64,000 bases of DNA from JAITWN01 sp964437335 (GTDB lineage Bacteria > Pseudomonadota > Gammaproteobacteria > SZUA-140). The number at the start of each line of letters is the position of its first letter. Position 1 is the first letter of the stretch. The notes under the pieces are model-generated. The model had not been told where the DNA came from. It saw only the letters and a program-made list of their open reading frames with translations, and did not search any database. The translations under genes were made by a program, and so were the position numbers. Where the stretch lies: contig CAYTGL010000001.1 of assembly GCA_964437335.1 (NCBI GenBank), forward strand, positions 1 through 64,000. The letters are read 5' to 3'. Shown here piece after piece: positions 15,008 through 24,362 of this stretch.

Positions 15008-16867
15008 TCAGCTGCCCGGTATCCCGATCTGCGGCTTGCCGATGAAGTTGCCCTGGGCGAAGTGAACACCGTACTGCTGCAGCAGCGCCAGGGTTTCGGC
15101 ATTTTCGACGAATTCGGCGACGATCTGCTTGTCCAGCGCCCGGCCGACCTCGATCATCGATCGCACCAGTCGCTGATCAATCGGGTCGTTCAACAGGTTG
15201 TTGATGAAGCTGCCGTCGATCTTCAGATAGTCGACCGGGAACTGCTTGAGATAGTTGAATGAACTGAATCCGGTGCCGAAATCATCGAGCGCGAAACGGC
15301 AGCCGAACTCGCGCAGGCGATTGATCATCGCGCGGGTTTGCTCGTAGTTTTCAACCGCGGCGGTTTCGGTTATTTCGAAAGTGATGCGGCCGGGATCGAC
15401 GGCCGTTTCCTTCAGTTTTTCATGTACCAGCGCCAGCAGCGCCGGGTTCCGGAAGGCATAAATCGACAGGTTGACGTTGATCGAGATATCGCTGTCGGGG
15501 CCGAGGCTGTGCAGCTTGTCGATCGCATGGCCCACTGCCCACAGGTCGATATCATGGATCAATCCCATGCGCTCCGCGACCGGAATGAACTGGTCCGGGG
15601 CGATCAGCGCGCCGGCGTCGTCAATCATGCGAATCAGGGCCTCGTAGCCGACGATGCGCCCGCCCGAAAGCTCGATGACCGGCTGGTACAACATACGGAA
15701 GCTGCCGCTGCTCAGCGCCTCCCTGATGCGGGGCACCCAGTCGACCGCATCGTGCAGCAGGCTGCTGACGAGATCCTGCTCATTGAATAGATGCACGAGA
15801 TTGCGGCCGCGGGACTTGGCCTCGAAGCAGGCCTGTGCGGAGCGCGCCAAGGCCTCGCTGGCGGTATAGCCGGACTCCGGAGGGATCGCCAGGATGCCGA
15901 GGCTGGCGCTGATCTGGTACTCGCGGTCCTCAGTCCTGAAGCGAAACGCATCTATCTCCTTGCGCAGTACCTCCGCCAGCGCCATCGCAGCCTGATCGTC
16001 TGTGTCGCTGAGCAATACCGCATATTCATCCGAGCTGAGTCGCGCGAGCAAATGACCCTGGTGCAATTGCGCTCGCAGGATATTCGCGACGTTCATCAGC
16101 AGCCGGTCGCCGGCCGCATGGCCTTCGAGATCGTTGATGATCTTGAACTGATCAAGATCGATATAGATCAATGCTGCGGTCCTGTTTTGCTCGCGCAGCG
16201 CGGACAGCGTCGACTCCAGCATCTGTTCGAGGCGGCGCCGGTTCGGCAGTCCCGTGAGATCGTCATGCGAGACCAGGTATTGCAGCCGCGCCTCCATGAC
16301 CTTGCGCTCCGCGAGTTCGGCTTCAAGTTCGCTCTCGTGACGCTGGCGCACATCGCGTTCCCGCTTCAGCAGCAGCGCGGAAATCACGCGCGGAATCAGA
16401 TCGAAGCCTTCGATCGGGCGGAACAGGATGTCCGTCGCGCCGGCTTCGAGGGTCTCGGACAGGATTTCATCCTGCCACGCTGAGTGGGGGCGGATCGCGA
16501 TGATCGGAATCTCGCGCCAGGGGCGGTGACTGTGCACGGCGCGGCTCAGCCGGTATCCGCCAAGTTTCGGCGCCATCACGTCGAGCAGGATCAGATCGAT
16601 CCCGTCACCGTCATGCCGGCTGTTGCGTTCGAGAATCTCCAGCGCGTTCTGTTCGGTTTGTGCGATGTGGATCCGCGTGAAACCGCCGACCTCGAGCAGC
16701 GAGGCAATCGAGGCGCTGCCGGCCGGCACCTCATCGAGTACCAGGACACCCATGCGACGCAGATCCTCGAGCCGAAGATCGCCGCCTGTCGGACGGTCTG
16801 AGAGGGGATTATCGACTCCCGGGGCAGTGGAGAGGCTGTTCAGGTCGGGTTTACGGGTGGCGGTCAT
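15008..16867 (-). CDS. Response regulator with degenerate GGDEF and intact EAL domains
   Basis: A 619-residue c-di-GMP signalling protein. Residues about 38-165 are a receiver domain with phospho-acceptor Asp96 (LILLDVMAPK). A short coiled coil leads to a GGDEF domain (about 195-360) in which the active-site motif reads SSDEY at 278-282 instead of GGDEF, so cyclase activity is unlikely. The EAL domain (about 380-615) keeps the catalytic set: EAL at 409-411, N in NVNLS, E in FEITE, DD at 528-529 (LDDFGTG), K in YLKIDG, E in AEFVE. It should therefore degrade c-di-GMP. It lies next to, and convergent with, the motor genes, where it could tune motility; no partner kinase is adjacent. Confidence 0.9.
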   Translation of the reverse strand: MTATRKPDLNSLSTAPGVDNPLSDRPTGGDLRLEDLRRMGVLVLDEVPAGSASIASLLEVGGFTRIHIAQTEQNALEILERNSRHDGDGIDLILLDVMAPKLGGYRLSRAVHSHRPWREIPIIAIRPHSAWQDEILSETLEAGATDILFRPIEGFDLIPRVISALLLKRERDVRQRHESELEAELAERKVMEARLQYLVSHDDLTGLPNRRRLEQMLESTLSALREQNRTAALIYIDLDQFKIINDLEGHAAGDRLLMNVANILRAQLHQGHLLARLSSDEYAVLLSDTDDQAAMALAEVLRKEIDAFRFRTEDREYQISASLGILAIPPESGYTASEALARSAQACFEAKSRGRNLVHLFNEQDLVSSLLHDAVDWVPRIREALSSGSFRMLYQPVIELSGGRIVGYEALIRMIDDAGALIAPDQFIPVAERMGLIHDIDLWAVGHAIDKLHSLGPDSDISINVNLSIYAFRNPALLALVHEKLKETAVDPGRITFEITETAAVENYEQTRAMINRLREFGCRFALDDFGTGFSSFNYLKQFPVDYLKIDGSFINNLLNDPIDQRLVRSMIEVGRALDKQIVAEFVENAETLALLQQYGVHFAQGNFIGKPQIGIPGS

Positions 16868-17072
16868 CTGGCGTGCGGTTATCGGCGGGATTCTTCTGGT
16901 AATTGCTTATTGTTGGCATCGGTCCTGCATATTAAGGCAGGCGGCCGCTGTACATCTGCCCGTAGAGCGGGTCGCAACGCCTGATGAACCCTGAGATGCA
17001 TTATATGCTATTTGGCGACTACAAGTGCATAGACCTTTCCGCCCGGGTGTTACGTCGTCCGGCCTGACCGTC

Positions 17073-17993
17073 ATGCCACAGAGTCCGGAGCAGACACCTT
17101 CCCCCCACTGGTATACCCGGCGCGGCACCGTCGTACAGGGCCCGTTCCCTGCAGGCCTGATCCGTCGTTATGTCATCCTCGGCCGAATCCGGGTCGGCGA
17201 TGAGCTGAGCCGGGATCTCGCAACGTGGACGCCACTCGAAGACCTGCCCGAGCTGATACCGGATTTTGTGCAGGACGCGCATGATGATCCCCGTATGCAA
17301 CGGCGCCTGATCGCCGCGAAACGCTGGGAGGACGAACGGCGCTACGAGGAGCGCCGGACGGACAGTAACGAACTCCAGGAGGAACGGCGCAGGGAGGAGG
17401 ATCGTCGGCGCGCCGAATCGAATGAACTGCCGCTGCGACGGCCTGCCGCCAATGACGGTGACAGCATCGTGCACGGGATCCATCCCGGGCACCGCAGAGG
17501 TGTGATTACCGCGCTCGTCGCGTTCCTGGTCATGACCGTCGTCGTGATGTTCCTGTCCCGTCCCGCCATCCTCGAGGATGGCGCGGATTGTCGTCGGGCG
17601 CCGGGGCCGGAAGTGGACTGGCGTGACTGTTCGATGGAAGGCAGGAATCTGAACGGTACCGATCTTCGCGCCGCGAAGATGAACAGCATGGCGTTGAACG
17701 GGGCGAATCTCGGCAGTGCGCGCCTGGTTCGCGCGGACCTGTCCTTCAGCAATCTCAGCGTCGCGAGCCTGCGTGCTGCGGATTTGAGCGAGGCGCGACT
17801 GATGGGTACGAGCCTGCGCGGCAGCGACTTGTCCGGCGCCAGTGTCGAAAACGCTGATCTGTCATACGCCGATCTGCGAAATGCAAAACTGGACGGCATG
17901 CGGATGACCGGCGCGCGATTCGATCATGCTGTCTGGGTCGATGGCCGCACGTGCCTGCCCGGGTCGGTCGGAGGCTGTTTTACAACAGAGTAG
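17073..17993 (+). CDS. GYF_2-like domain, membrane helix and pentapeptide-repeat protein
   Basis: This is a modular protein of about 306 residues. Near the N-terminus is a GYF_2/DUF4339-like domain (WYTRRGTVVQGPFPAGLIRR through WTPLEDLPELI). A highly charged Arg/Glu stretch with coiled-coil character follows, then one membrane helix (ALVAFLVMTVVVMFLSRPAI). The C-terminal part is a run of pentapeptide repeats of the A(D/N)LxX type (GANLGSARLVRADLSFSNLS and on to the end), which fold as a right-handed beta helix. ATG 17073 is chosen; a GTG at 17025 would add 16 residues, and neither has a clear ribosome site. Function unknown. It is divergent from the c-di-GMP gene. Confidence 0.75.
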   Translation: MPQSPEQTPSPHWYTRRGTVVQGPFPAGLIRRYVILGRIRVGDELSRDLATWTPLEDLPELIPDFVQDAHDDPRMQRRLIAAKRWEDERRYEERRTDSNELQEERRREEDRRRAESNELPLRRPAANDGDSIVHGIHPGHRRGVITALVAFLVMTVVVMFLSRPAILEDGADCRRAPGPEVDWRDCSMEGRNLNGTDLRAAKMNSMALNGANLGSARLVRADLSFSNLSVASLRAADLSEARLMGTSLRGSDLSGASVENADLSYADLRNAKLDGMRMTGARFDHAVWVDGRTCLPGSVGGCFTTE

Positions 17994-18018
17994 GATACGG
18001 TTCGCTGTGCTCCGCATG

Positions 18019-19590
18019 CTACGGGGCTGTCTGCTCACGGATACGTGCCGCGAGCGCCGATGGATCGACCGGCACGGCAGTGTCGATCGTGAGCACCTCC
18101 GCGCGTTCATCGCTTCCGAGCGGTTCCTGATCCCGTAACTGAAGTTCCAGCACCTCGAGGCCGGCTTCGGAGGCATCTTGCGATTGCGCGGCCCGTTGCA
18201 GGATTCTCGCGCGTAATTCGCTTTCCGGCGCCACGAAATCAAGTATCAGAAACGGGACACCGAGTTTCCTCGCCAGTTCCCTGAAGCGTTCGCGCTGTGC
18301 GCGTTTGAGAAAGGTCGCATCGATGATCGCCGAGTAACCCGCCGCGATCACGGCAGCGCCGCAATTAGCCAGTCGTTCGTAGGTCTGTTGTCCCGTAGCG
18401 GGATCGTAGATTCCGCCGCCCGGCGCCGAGCGGCTGCGGTCCTCGGGCGCGAGCCCGCGCAAGCGCTTGCGCTCGACGTCCGAGCGTACCCTCAACGCGC
18501 GGCACGTAACCAGCAAGGCGTCGGTCAGTGTCGTCTTGCCGCAGCCGGACAGTCCATGCGTGATGAACAGCGCGGGTCGTCGCTCGCGAGTGTAGCTGTC
18601 TGCAAGCACGACATGACGGCGCATGTGATCAAGCAGGTCGGTCTGTTCGGCGCGCTTACCTGATTGGTCCGCGCGGATGCACGCGACCTTCGCCCTGACC
18701 ATCGCGCGATAGACGAGGTAGTAGCCCAGGCAGGCCAGCCCGGCGTAATCGCCGCGATGATGCAGATACTGGTTCAGGAAGCGCAGGCCGTGATCCGGAT
18801 GCTGGTGATAGTCGAGGTCCATGATCAGGAAGGCAATCTCGCTGATCACATCAATCCAGCGCAGGTCCGGGCTGAATTCGAGGCAGTCGAACGGGACGGG
18901 CCGTCCGTCGATCAACGCGATATTGCCGAGGTGGAGGTCGCCATGGCATTCGCGTATGTATCCCTGTTGTCGGCGCAGCGCCATGCGTGGTGCGAGGCGC
19001 TCATGAGCGGCAAGGGTCCACGTGCGCAGCCGGGCGAGTTCCGGCGCGATATCGCCGGCCGGGGCCAGTGCGTCGATCTGGTTGAAATTTTCAATGGCGG
19101 GACGGAGGATCTGTGCGGGATGCCCGAGGGACGGGGGCGGCGGGGTCCTGGCCGCGTTCTCGTGGAAGTGGGCAAGGTCTTCGGCAAGGGCCGCGAAGCA
19201 GTGGTCGTCGATTCTGTTCAGCGTGATGAGCCTGTCGAGCTGCTGTGCCGGGTCGAATTCCCGCATTCGGACCGCATACTCGATCGGTTCTCCGGCCCCG
19301 TTGATCGCGGGCGCGTCCATGCTGCCGGTGATCGCGACGACGTCGAGATAGATATGCGGCGCCAGTCGCCGGTTGAGTCGCAGCTCTTCGTCACAGAAAT
19401 GGCGGCGCAGTTCCAGGGTAGAGAAGTCGAGGAATCCGAGATTGACCGGTTTTTTGATCTTGTAGGCCATGGCCCCGGTCAGCAGCACCCAGGAGATATG
19501 AGTCTCGACCAGATCAAAACCGGCGACCGGGTGATCATACAGCGCCGGATTCATCAATGCCCGGATCAGCACGGGCGGCTGCGCGTTCAT
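18019..19590 (-). CDS. Bifunctional APH-like / P-loop ATPase protein
   Basis: A 523-residue fusion. The N-terminal two thirds resembles aminoglycoside-phosphotransferase-like kinases (COG2187), with the catalytic loop HGDLHLGNI at about 216-224 and the metal-binding DCLEFSPDLRWIDV. The C-terminal third is a P-loop kinase-like domain (COG0645) with GLSGCGKTT at 346-354. Such fusions are widespread in proteobacteria and act on an unknown substrate. ATG 19590 (MNAQPPVLIRALMNPALYDH) is preferred to a longer frame from 19644 because homologous conservation seems to begin there. Neighbours give no clue. Confidence 0.8.
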   Translation of the reverse strand: MNAQPPVLIRALMNPALYDHPVAGFDLVETHISWVLLTGAMAYKIKKPVNLGFLDFSTLELRRHFCDEELRLNRRLAPHIYLDVVAITGSMDAPAINGAGEPIEYAVRMREFDPAQQLDRLITLNRIDDHCFAALAEDLAHFHENAARTPPPPSLGHPAQILRPAIENFNQIDALAPAGDIAPELARLRTWTLAAHERLAPRMALRRQQGYIRECHGDLHLGNIALIDGRPVPFDCLEFSPDLRWIDVISEIAFLIMDLDYHQHPDHGLRFLNQYLHHRGDYAGLACLGYYLVYRAMVRAKVACIRADQSGKRAEQTDLLDHMRRHVVLADSYTRERRPALFITHGLSGCGKTTLTDALLVTCRALRVRSDVERKRLRGLAPEDRSRSAPGGGIYDPATGQQTYERLANCGAAVIAAGYSAIIDATFLKRAQRERFRELARKLGVPFLILDFVAPESELRARILQRAAQSQDASEAGLEVLELQLRDQEPLGSDERAEVLTIDTAVPVDPSALAARIREQTAP

Positions 19591-19710
19591 GCGCGTATTG
19601 TCTCGCCGCGTCGCGACCACAACAAGCCCGGACCGCACAGACACAAGCGTTCATGAATAATGCAGGTTAGTGCTAGAATCCAACGGATCGATTATCAGGG
19701 GTACGGGTAC

Positions 19711-20220
19711 GTGAGCGTTTATTCCGTCGACAAGCTGATCGCGCAGGCCAGGCTGCTGGCGACAGAATACCGCCGAACCACCGGACGGCCGCTGGCCGGG
19801 ATCAGCGGCGAGATCAGTCAATACGACGCGGCCCGCCTGCTTGATCTCGAACTGCGACCAGGCGAGAACGCCGGTTATGACGCGATCGGCCGCGGCAGCC
19901 GGGCGGGCAGGCGCATCCAGATCAAGGCCAGGGCGATCTTCGATCAGAGCAAGTCCGGCCAGCGCATCGGACAGATCAAGATCGACCAGCACTGGGACAG
20001 CGTGGTACTTGTCCTGATGGACGAAAACTTCGAGCCCTTCGAAATATACGAGGCCGATCGCGAGGAACTCGTAGAGGCGCTCGGGCACCGCTCGGGCGGC
20101 AATCGCGGCAAGCGGGGCGCGATGTCGGTCGCGAAATTCAAGGCGATTGGGCGTTTGGTCTGGACCCGGGAAAATGGCATCGAAGACGACGGTATCTGGG
20201 ATAACCAGGCAAGACCCTGA
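19711..20220 (+). CDS. Conserved hypothetical protein
   Basis: I do not recognise this 169-residue protein with certainty. It starts at GTG 19711 (VSVYSVDKLIAQARLLATEY); an ATG at 19660 would add 17 residues of poor coding character. It has alternating charge with a conserved-looking centre (GRRIQIKARAIFDQSKSG, then IDQHWDSVVLVLMDENFEPF) that resembles the beta core of restriction-endonuclease-like folds found in DUF6998-type proteins. No signal peptide or membrane helix. It overlaps the following yoaA start by 47 bp, suggesting co-expression. Confidence 0.6.
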   Translation: MSVYSVDKLIAQARLLATEYRRTTGRPLAGISGEISQYDAARLLDLELRPGENAGYDAIGRGSRAGRRIQIKARAIFDQSKSGQRIGQIKIDQHWDSVVLVLMDENFEPFEIYEADREELVEALGHRSGGNRGKRGAMSVAKFKAIGRLVWTRENGIEDDGIWDNQARP

Positions 20221-22165
20221 GGCCGCGCTGCTGATCGGCGATGCCGCGGCAATCCTCGGTCCGAACGGGCCGATTGCCCGCGCACTGCCCGGTTTCACCG
20301 TTCGTCCGCGCCAGCAGGCCATGGCCGGGCGCGTCATGGAGACCCTGAGCGAAGGCGGAAACCTGATCAGCGAGGCCGGGACCGGTACCGGCAAGACGCT
20401 GGCCTACCTCGCGCCGGCGCTGCTGCACGGCGGCAAGGTTGTAATCTCGACCGGCACCCGGACCTTGCAGGATCAGCTATTTCATCGAGATATCCCGCTG
20501 GTGCGCAAGGCGCTCGCGAGTTCTGCACGGGTCGCGATGCTCAAGGGTCGCTCGAACTATCTCTGTCTGCATCGCCTGGGGGAAGCGGAGAGCGCGGTTG
20601 GAGCCAGCGATGAGCGTCTGTTCGAAGTGCGGGCGTGGCTGAAGCATACCCAGAGCGGCGAACTCTCCGAACTGCCGGCGATCCCGGATGATGATCCGCT
20701 GCGTTATCAGCTGAGCTCGACGACCGACAACTGTCTCGGTCAGCAGTGTCCTGCCTGGTCCGACTGCCACGTCGTCAAGGCGCGCCAGCGCGCCCAGGAG
20801 GCAGATGTGCTGGTCATCAACCATCACCTGCTGTTCTCCGATATCCTGCTGCGCGAGGAAGGTTATGGCGAACTGCTGCCGGACAACGCCTCGTTCATCA
20901 TCGACGAGGCGCATCAGTTGCCGGAGATCGCTTCGAATTTCTTCGGCGTCGCGATCGGTGGACGCCAGTTGTCAGAACTCGCGCGCGACATCCTGCGTGC
21001 CCTGCGGGCGCTCGGCGGCGACATGCCGCAGATCGAACAGGCGGCGCGCCAGCTCGAGCGATCGACCGAAGGTTTCCGCCGCGTGCTCGGCGGCGAGCAG
21101 CGCCAGGTCGCCTGGCGCGAGCTGGGCCGGCGCAAGGAGGTCGGCGAGGCTGTTTCGGAACTGCTGCACAACCTGGATCAGCTCGACCAGTTGCTCGAAC
21201 AGGCGGCCGCGCGTGACAAGTCGATCGACAACTGCCGCCGGCGCAATCAGGTATTGCGGTCGCGATTGCAATTGTTCATCGGCGATGACAAAGCGGCTGA
21301 GGAAGGCGATCCACAAGATCAGATCCGCTGGGTCGAATGTACCCGGCGCTCATTCGTGCTGCGCGTGACACCGATGGATTTTGCCGATACCTTCCGCGCG
21401 GCGATGTCACGCTATGAAGGCGCATGGATCTTTACTTCGGCGACGCTTGCGGTCGGCGGCGACTTCACGCACTTCAGCACGCGACTGGGTATCGTGGATG
21501 CCGCGACCGCGCATTGGGACAGCCCGTTCGACTATGCCCGCAACGCGCTGTTGTATCTGCCGGAAGGGCTGCCCGAACCTGCGGCGCGCGGGTTTACCGC
21601 CGCGGCGGTCGATGCGATGGCCCCGGTGCTGGAAGCCAGCGGCGGGCGCGCGTTCGTGCTGTTCACGAGCCATCGCGCCCTGCAGGAAGCGGCGACGATC
21701 TTCGCGTCGCGACCTGCGCGTTACCCATTATTCGTCCAGGGCACGCTGCCGCACAGCGAACTGCTCGAACGCTTTCGCATTGCCGGCAATGCGGTGCTGC
21801 TCGGCACCGCGAGTTTCTGGGAGGGCATTGACGTGCGTGGTTCGGCGCTCTCCTGCGTCATCATCGACAAGCTGCCGTTTGCACCGCCCGATGACCCGGT
21901 GTTCCAGGCGCGGGCCGAACTGATCCGCGCCCGCGGCGGCAATCCTTTCCGCGACCATCAGCTGCCGAACGCGATCGTCGCATTGAAACAGGGCGTCGGC
22001 CGGCTGATTCGCGCGGTCGATGATCGCGGCGTGCTGATGCTGTGTGATCCGAGACTGATGTCGCGGCCCTATGGCCGCAGCTTTCTCCGCAATCTGCCGC
22101 CAATGCGCCGCGCCGGCGGTTTGTCCGAGGTCGAGGCATTTTTCAGGGATGCGGCGTTGTCTTGA
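20174..22165 (+). CDS. yoaA: ATP-dependent DNA helicase, YoaA/DinG family
   Basis: YoaA is an XPD-like 5'-3' superfamily 2 helicase with an iron-sulfur cluster, linked to DNA damage tolerance. The 663 residues start at ATG 20174 (MASKTTVSG). The family opening ALPGFTVRPRQQAMAGRV is followed by Walker A AGTGTGKT at 68-75, four cluster cysteines at about 130, 186, 191 and 197, the DEAH box (FIIDEAHQLPEI), and C-terminal motifs LGTASFWEGIDVRG and KQGVGRLIRAVDD. The larger E. coli DinG is less similar in layout. tsaB overlaps the end by 4 bp, the usual yoaA-tsaB order. Confidence 0.93.
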   Translation: MASKTTVSGITRQDPEAALLIGDAAAILGPNGPIARALPGFTVRPRQQAMAGRVMETLSEGGNLISEAGTGTGKTLAYLAPALLHGGKVVISTGTRTLQDQLFHRDIPLVRKALASSARVAMLKGRSNYLCLHRLGEAESAVGASDERLFEVRAWLKHTQSGELSELPAIPDDDPLRYQLSSTTDNCLGQQCPAWSDCHVVKARQRAQEADVLVINHHLLFSDILLREEGYGELLPDNASFIIDEAHQLPEIASNFFGVAIGGRQLSELARDILRALRALGGDMPQIEQAARQLERSTEGFRRVLGGEQRQVAWRELGRRKEVGEAVSELLHNLDQLDQLLEQAAARDKSIDNCRRRNQVLRSRLQLFIGDDKAAEEGDPQDQIRWVECTRRSFVLRVTPMDFADTFRAAMSRYEGAWIFTSATLAVGGDFTHFSTRLGIVDAATAHWDSPFDYARNALLYLPEGLPEPAARGFTAAAVDAMAPVLEASGGRAFVLFTSHRALQEAATIFASRPARYPLFVQGTLPHSELLERFRIAGNAVLLGTASFWEGIDVRGSALSCVIIDKLPFAPPDDPVFQARAELIRARGGNPFRDHQLPNAIVALKQGVGRLIRAVDDRGVLMLCDPRLMSRPYGRSFLRNLPPMRRAGGLSEVEAFFRDAALS

Positions 22166-22890
22166 AGCTGCTCGCGATCGAGACCTCGACAATCGCCTGC
22201 TCGGCGGCGCTGCTGATCGGTGACCGGATAAGCGAACGTTTTGAGCTCGCGCCGCAACGTCATGCCGACCTGCTGTTGCCGATGATCGGCGAATTGCTCG
22301 CCGAGAGTGGCCTGACACCGGCACAGCTCGACGGACTGGCCTTCGGGCGCGGGCCGGGCGCGTTCACCGGGGTGCGCATCGCGGCCGGTGTCGCGCAGGG
22401 AATCGCCTGCGCCGCGGATATCCCGGTTGCGCCGGTGTCGACGCTCGCCGCGCTCGCGCAGGGCGCTATCGACGCGTCCCCGCGCGTGCTGGCGGTCATG
22501 GACGCGCGCATGAGCGAGATTTACTGGGGTGCCTTCACAGCGAACCCCGCTGGGATCATGCAGCCGTGTGGCAAAGAGCGGATCTGCGCACCGGACGAGG
22601 CGCCGCTGCCCGACGGCCCGGGCTGGTTCGGCGCCGGTGATGGCTGGGGCGCCTGTGGCGAACCCTTGCGTCGCAGGCTTGGCGCTGCACTCGCGGGCAG
22701 TGATGCAACGCGTTATCCGCGTGCGCGCGATGTCGCGCTGCTCGGACGGGAGATCGCGCGGCGCGGCGCGATGCTGTCGGCCGAACAGGCGATTCCGGTC
22801 TATCTCAGGGAGCGCGTCGCGCTGACACGCGCCGCGCGTCAGGCCGCGCGCGACGGAAAGCCTGGGGAATTAAAGGAGAAAGGATCATGA
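22162..22890 (+). CDS. tsaB: tRNA t6A synthesis protein TsaB
   Basis: TsaB is the scaffold partner of TsaD in making N6-threonylcarbamoyladenosine at A37 of ANN-decoding tRNAs. The 242 residues start with a TTG codon at 22162 overlapping yoaA by 4 bp, giving MKLLAIETSTIACSAALL. The ASKHA signature FGRGPGAFTGVRIAAGVAQG (about 55-74) is present. The remainder is the less conserved second lobe. tsaE is also in this window (59,934). Confidence 0.95.
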   Translation: MKLLAIETSTIACSAALLIGDRISERFELAPQRHADLLLPMIGELLAESGLTPAQLDGLAFGRGPGAFTGVRIAAGVAQGIACAADIPVAPVSTLAALAQGAIDASPRVLAVMDARMSEIYWGAFTANPAGIMQPCGKERICAPDEAPLPDGPGWFGAGDGWGACGEPLRRRLGAALAGSDATRYPRARDVALLGREIARRGAMLSAEQAIPVYLRERVALTRAARQAARDGKPGELKEKGS

Positions 22891-23231
22891 CCGATTGTCT
22901 GTTCTGCAAAATGGCCCGGGGCGAAATCAAGCCGGATATTGTCCTTGAAGATGATGAGTTGCTTGCGTTTCGCGACATTCATCCGCAGGCGCCGGTGCAT
23001 GCGCTGGTCGTGCCGAAACGCCATATCGCGACGCTCGACGATCTTGTGCCGGAGGATGCCGGCCTGATCGGGCGGATGGCGCTCGCGGCGCAGAGGATCG
23101 CGCGGGAACAGGGCTTTAATCAGCACGGTTACCGCACCGTCATGAATTGCAACAGCGACGGGGGGCAGACGGTTTATCACATCCATCTGCATCTGCTCGC
23201 CGGCCGCCGTATGCAATGGCCGCCGGGCTGA
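22887..23231 (+). CDS. HIT-family nucleotide hydrolase (HinT-like)
   Basis: HIT proteins hydrolyse nucleoside phosphoramidates or adenylates. The 114 residues have the typical start TDCLFCKMARGEIKPDIVLE, RDIHPQAPVHALVVPKRHI, and the catalytic histidine triad HIHLH at 98-102 (VYHIHLHLLAGR). Overlaps tsaB by 4 bp (ATGA). Length is full. Confidence 0.94.
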   Translation: MTDCLFCKMARGEIKPDIVLEDDELLAFRDIHPQAPVHALVVPKRHIATLDDLVPEDAGLIGRMALAAQRIAREQGFNQHGYRTVMNCNSDGGQTVYHIHLHLLAGRRMQWPPG

Positions 23232-23251
23232 GTTCGTGAAGCTGCTGCCGG

Positions 23252-23285
23252 GCCGGATTGCGGAGCGACGCGTCCGCAATCCGGC
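23252..23285. terminator. Probable bidirectional terminator hairpin
   Basis: A perfect 13-bp stem (23252-23264 with 23273-23285, GCCGGATTGCGGA) and an 8-nt loop lie between the convergent HIT and peroxidase genes. No long T-tract follows on either strand. Confidence 0.6.
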
Positions 23286-23300
23286 GCGGGTATACCCATT

Positions 23301-24362
23301 TTACTGCTTGTAGGTTGCCTCGACCGTATCCCTGACGGCGCTGCTGCCGGCAGTCGGCGGCAGGACCGGTAGCGACTGCTCGGGGAATTCACCGGTCAGG
23401 CTCTCCAGAAAGGCGACAATATCTGCGACCTGGGCATCCGACAGGATATGGTTGAGCTGGGTCCTCGCCATCACACGCACGGCCTCATCCAGCGTCCACA
23501 CGGAACCGTTGTGGAAGTAGGGCGCCGTCAGCGCGACATTACGCCAGGTCTGGACCTTGAACATGTGCTTGTCCGATTCCTCGCCAGTGACACCGAAGCG
23601 GCCTTTGTCGGCCATCAGGTCATACTTCTCGACATACTCATTGTCGGTGAAGGTCGGAAACTTCTGGAAGAAGCCCTGGCCCAAAGGCAGAGACGGACCA
23701 GCAAAGATCACGCCCTGGTGGCAGGCGACACAGCCGACTTCCTCGACCAGCATCATACCGCGCCTGGCCTGTTCCGACATCGCGTTATCATCGCCCTTGA
23801 TGAAGCGGTCGAACGGGCTGTTCGGCGTGATCAGCGTGCGTTCGTAGGTGGCGATGGCGTTCGCGATATTCTCGAAGCTGACGACACCGAACACTTCCTC
23901 GAACTGCTTCCTGTACCCCGGGATCGACTTGATGCGCTCGACGACCTGCGCCTCGGACTGCATGCCCATCTCGATTGGATTCAGGATCTGCCCCTTGATC
24001 TGCGCCTCGAGCGACGGCGCGCGACCATCCCAGAACTGCGCGCTCATGAACGCGGAGTTCCACACCGTCGGAGCCTTGCGCTCGCCGACCTGGCCATCGA
24101 CGCCGATCGAGGACGGGCGGCCATCACCGCCGCCGGCCATGACGTTGTGACAACTGTTACAGGAAATGGCGCCGTTCGATGACAGACGCGGATCGAAAAA
24201 CAGTTGCTTACCGAGTTCGATCTTGTCCGGAGTCATCGGATTGTCCGCCGCCACCGGGGGTTTCTCCGGAAGAGCCTGCAAGACCTGCGCGGACGCCTGG
24301 GTGCTGACGGCGAGGATCGCTGCCGAAACGCAGGCGAGGGCAAGGGCGCACAGCCTGATCAT
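23301..24362 (-). CDS. Di-haem cytochrome c peroxidase
   Basis: A periplasmic bacterial di-haem peroxidase of the CcpA/MauG family, reducing H2O2 with electrons from c-type cytochromes. The 353 residues begin with a signal peptide (about 1-25, ending ASA). Two haem attachment motifs are seen: CNSCH at 68-72 and CVACH at 211-215. Conserved family stretches include FFDPRLS, FWDGRAPSLEAQ, and WRNVALTAPYFHNGSV. Length is normal. It is monocistronic, facing the HIT gene, and the AT-rich 250-bp space behind it should hold its promoter and that of slyD. Confidence 0.93.
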   Translation of the reverse strand: MIRLCALALACVSAAILAVSTQASAQVLQALPEKPPVAADNPMTPDKIELGKQLFFDPRLSSNGAISCNSCHNVMAGGGDGRPSSIGVDGQVGERKAPTVWNSAFMSAQFWDGRAPSLEAQIKGQILNPIEMGMQSEAQVVERIKSIPGYRKQFEEVFGVVSFENIANAIATYERTLITPNSPFDRFIKGDDNAMSEQARRGMMLVEEVGCVACHQGVIFAGPSLPLGQGFFQKFPTFTDNEYVEKYDLMADKGRFGVTGEESDKHMFKVQTWRNVALTAPYFHNGSVWTLDEAVRVMARTQLNHILSDAQVADIVAFLESLTGEFPEQSLPVLPPTAGSSAVRDTVEATYKQ

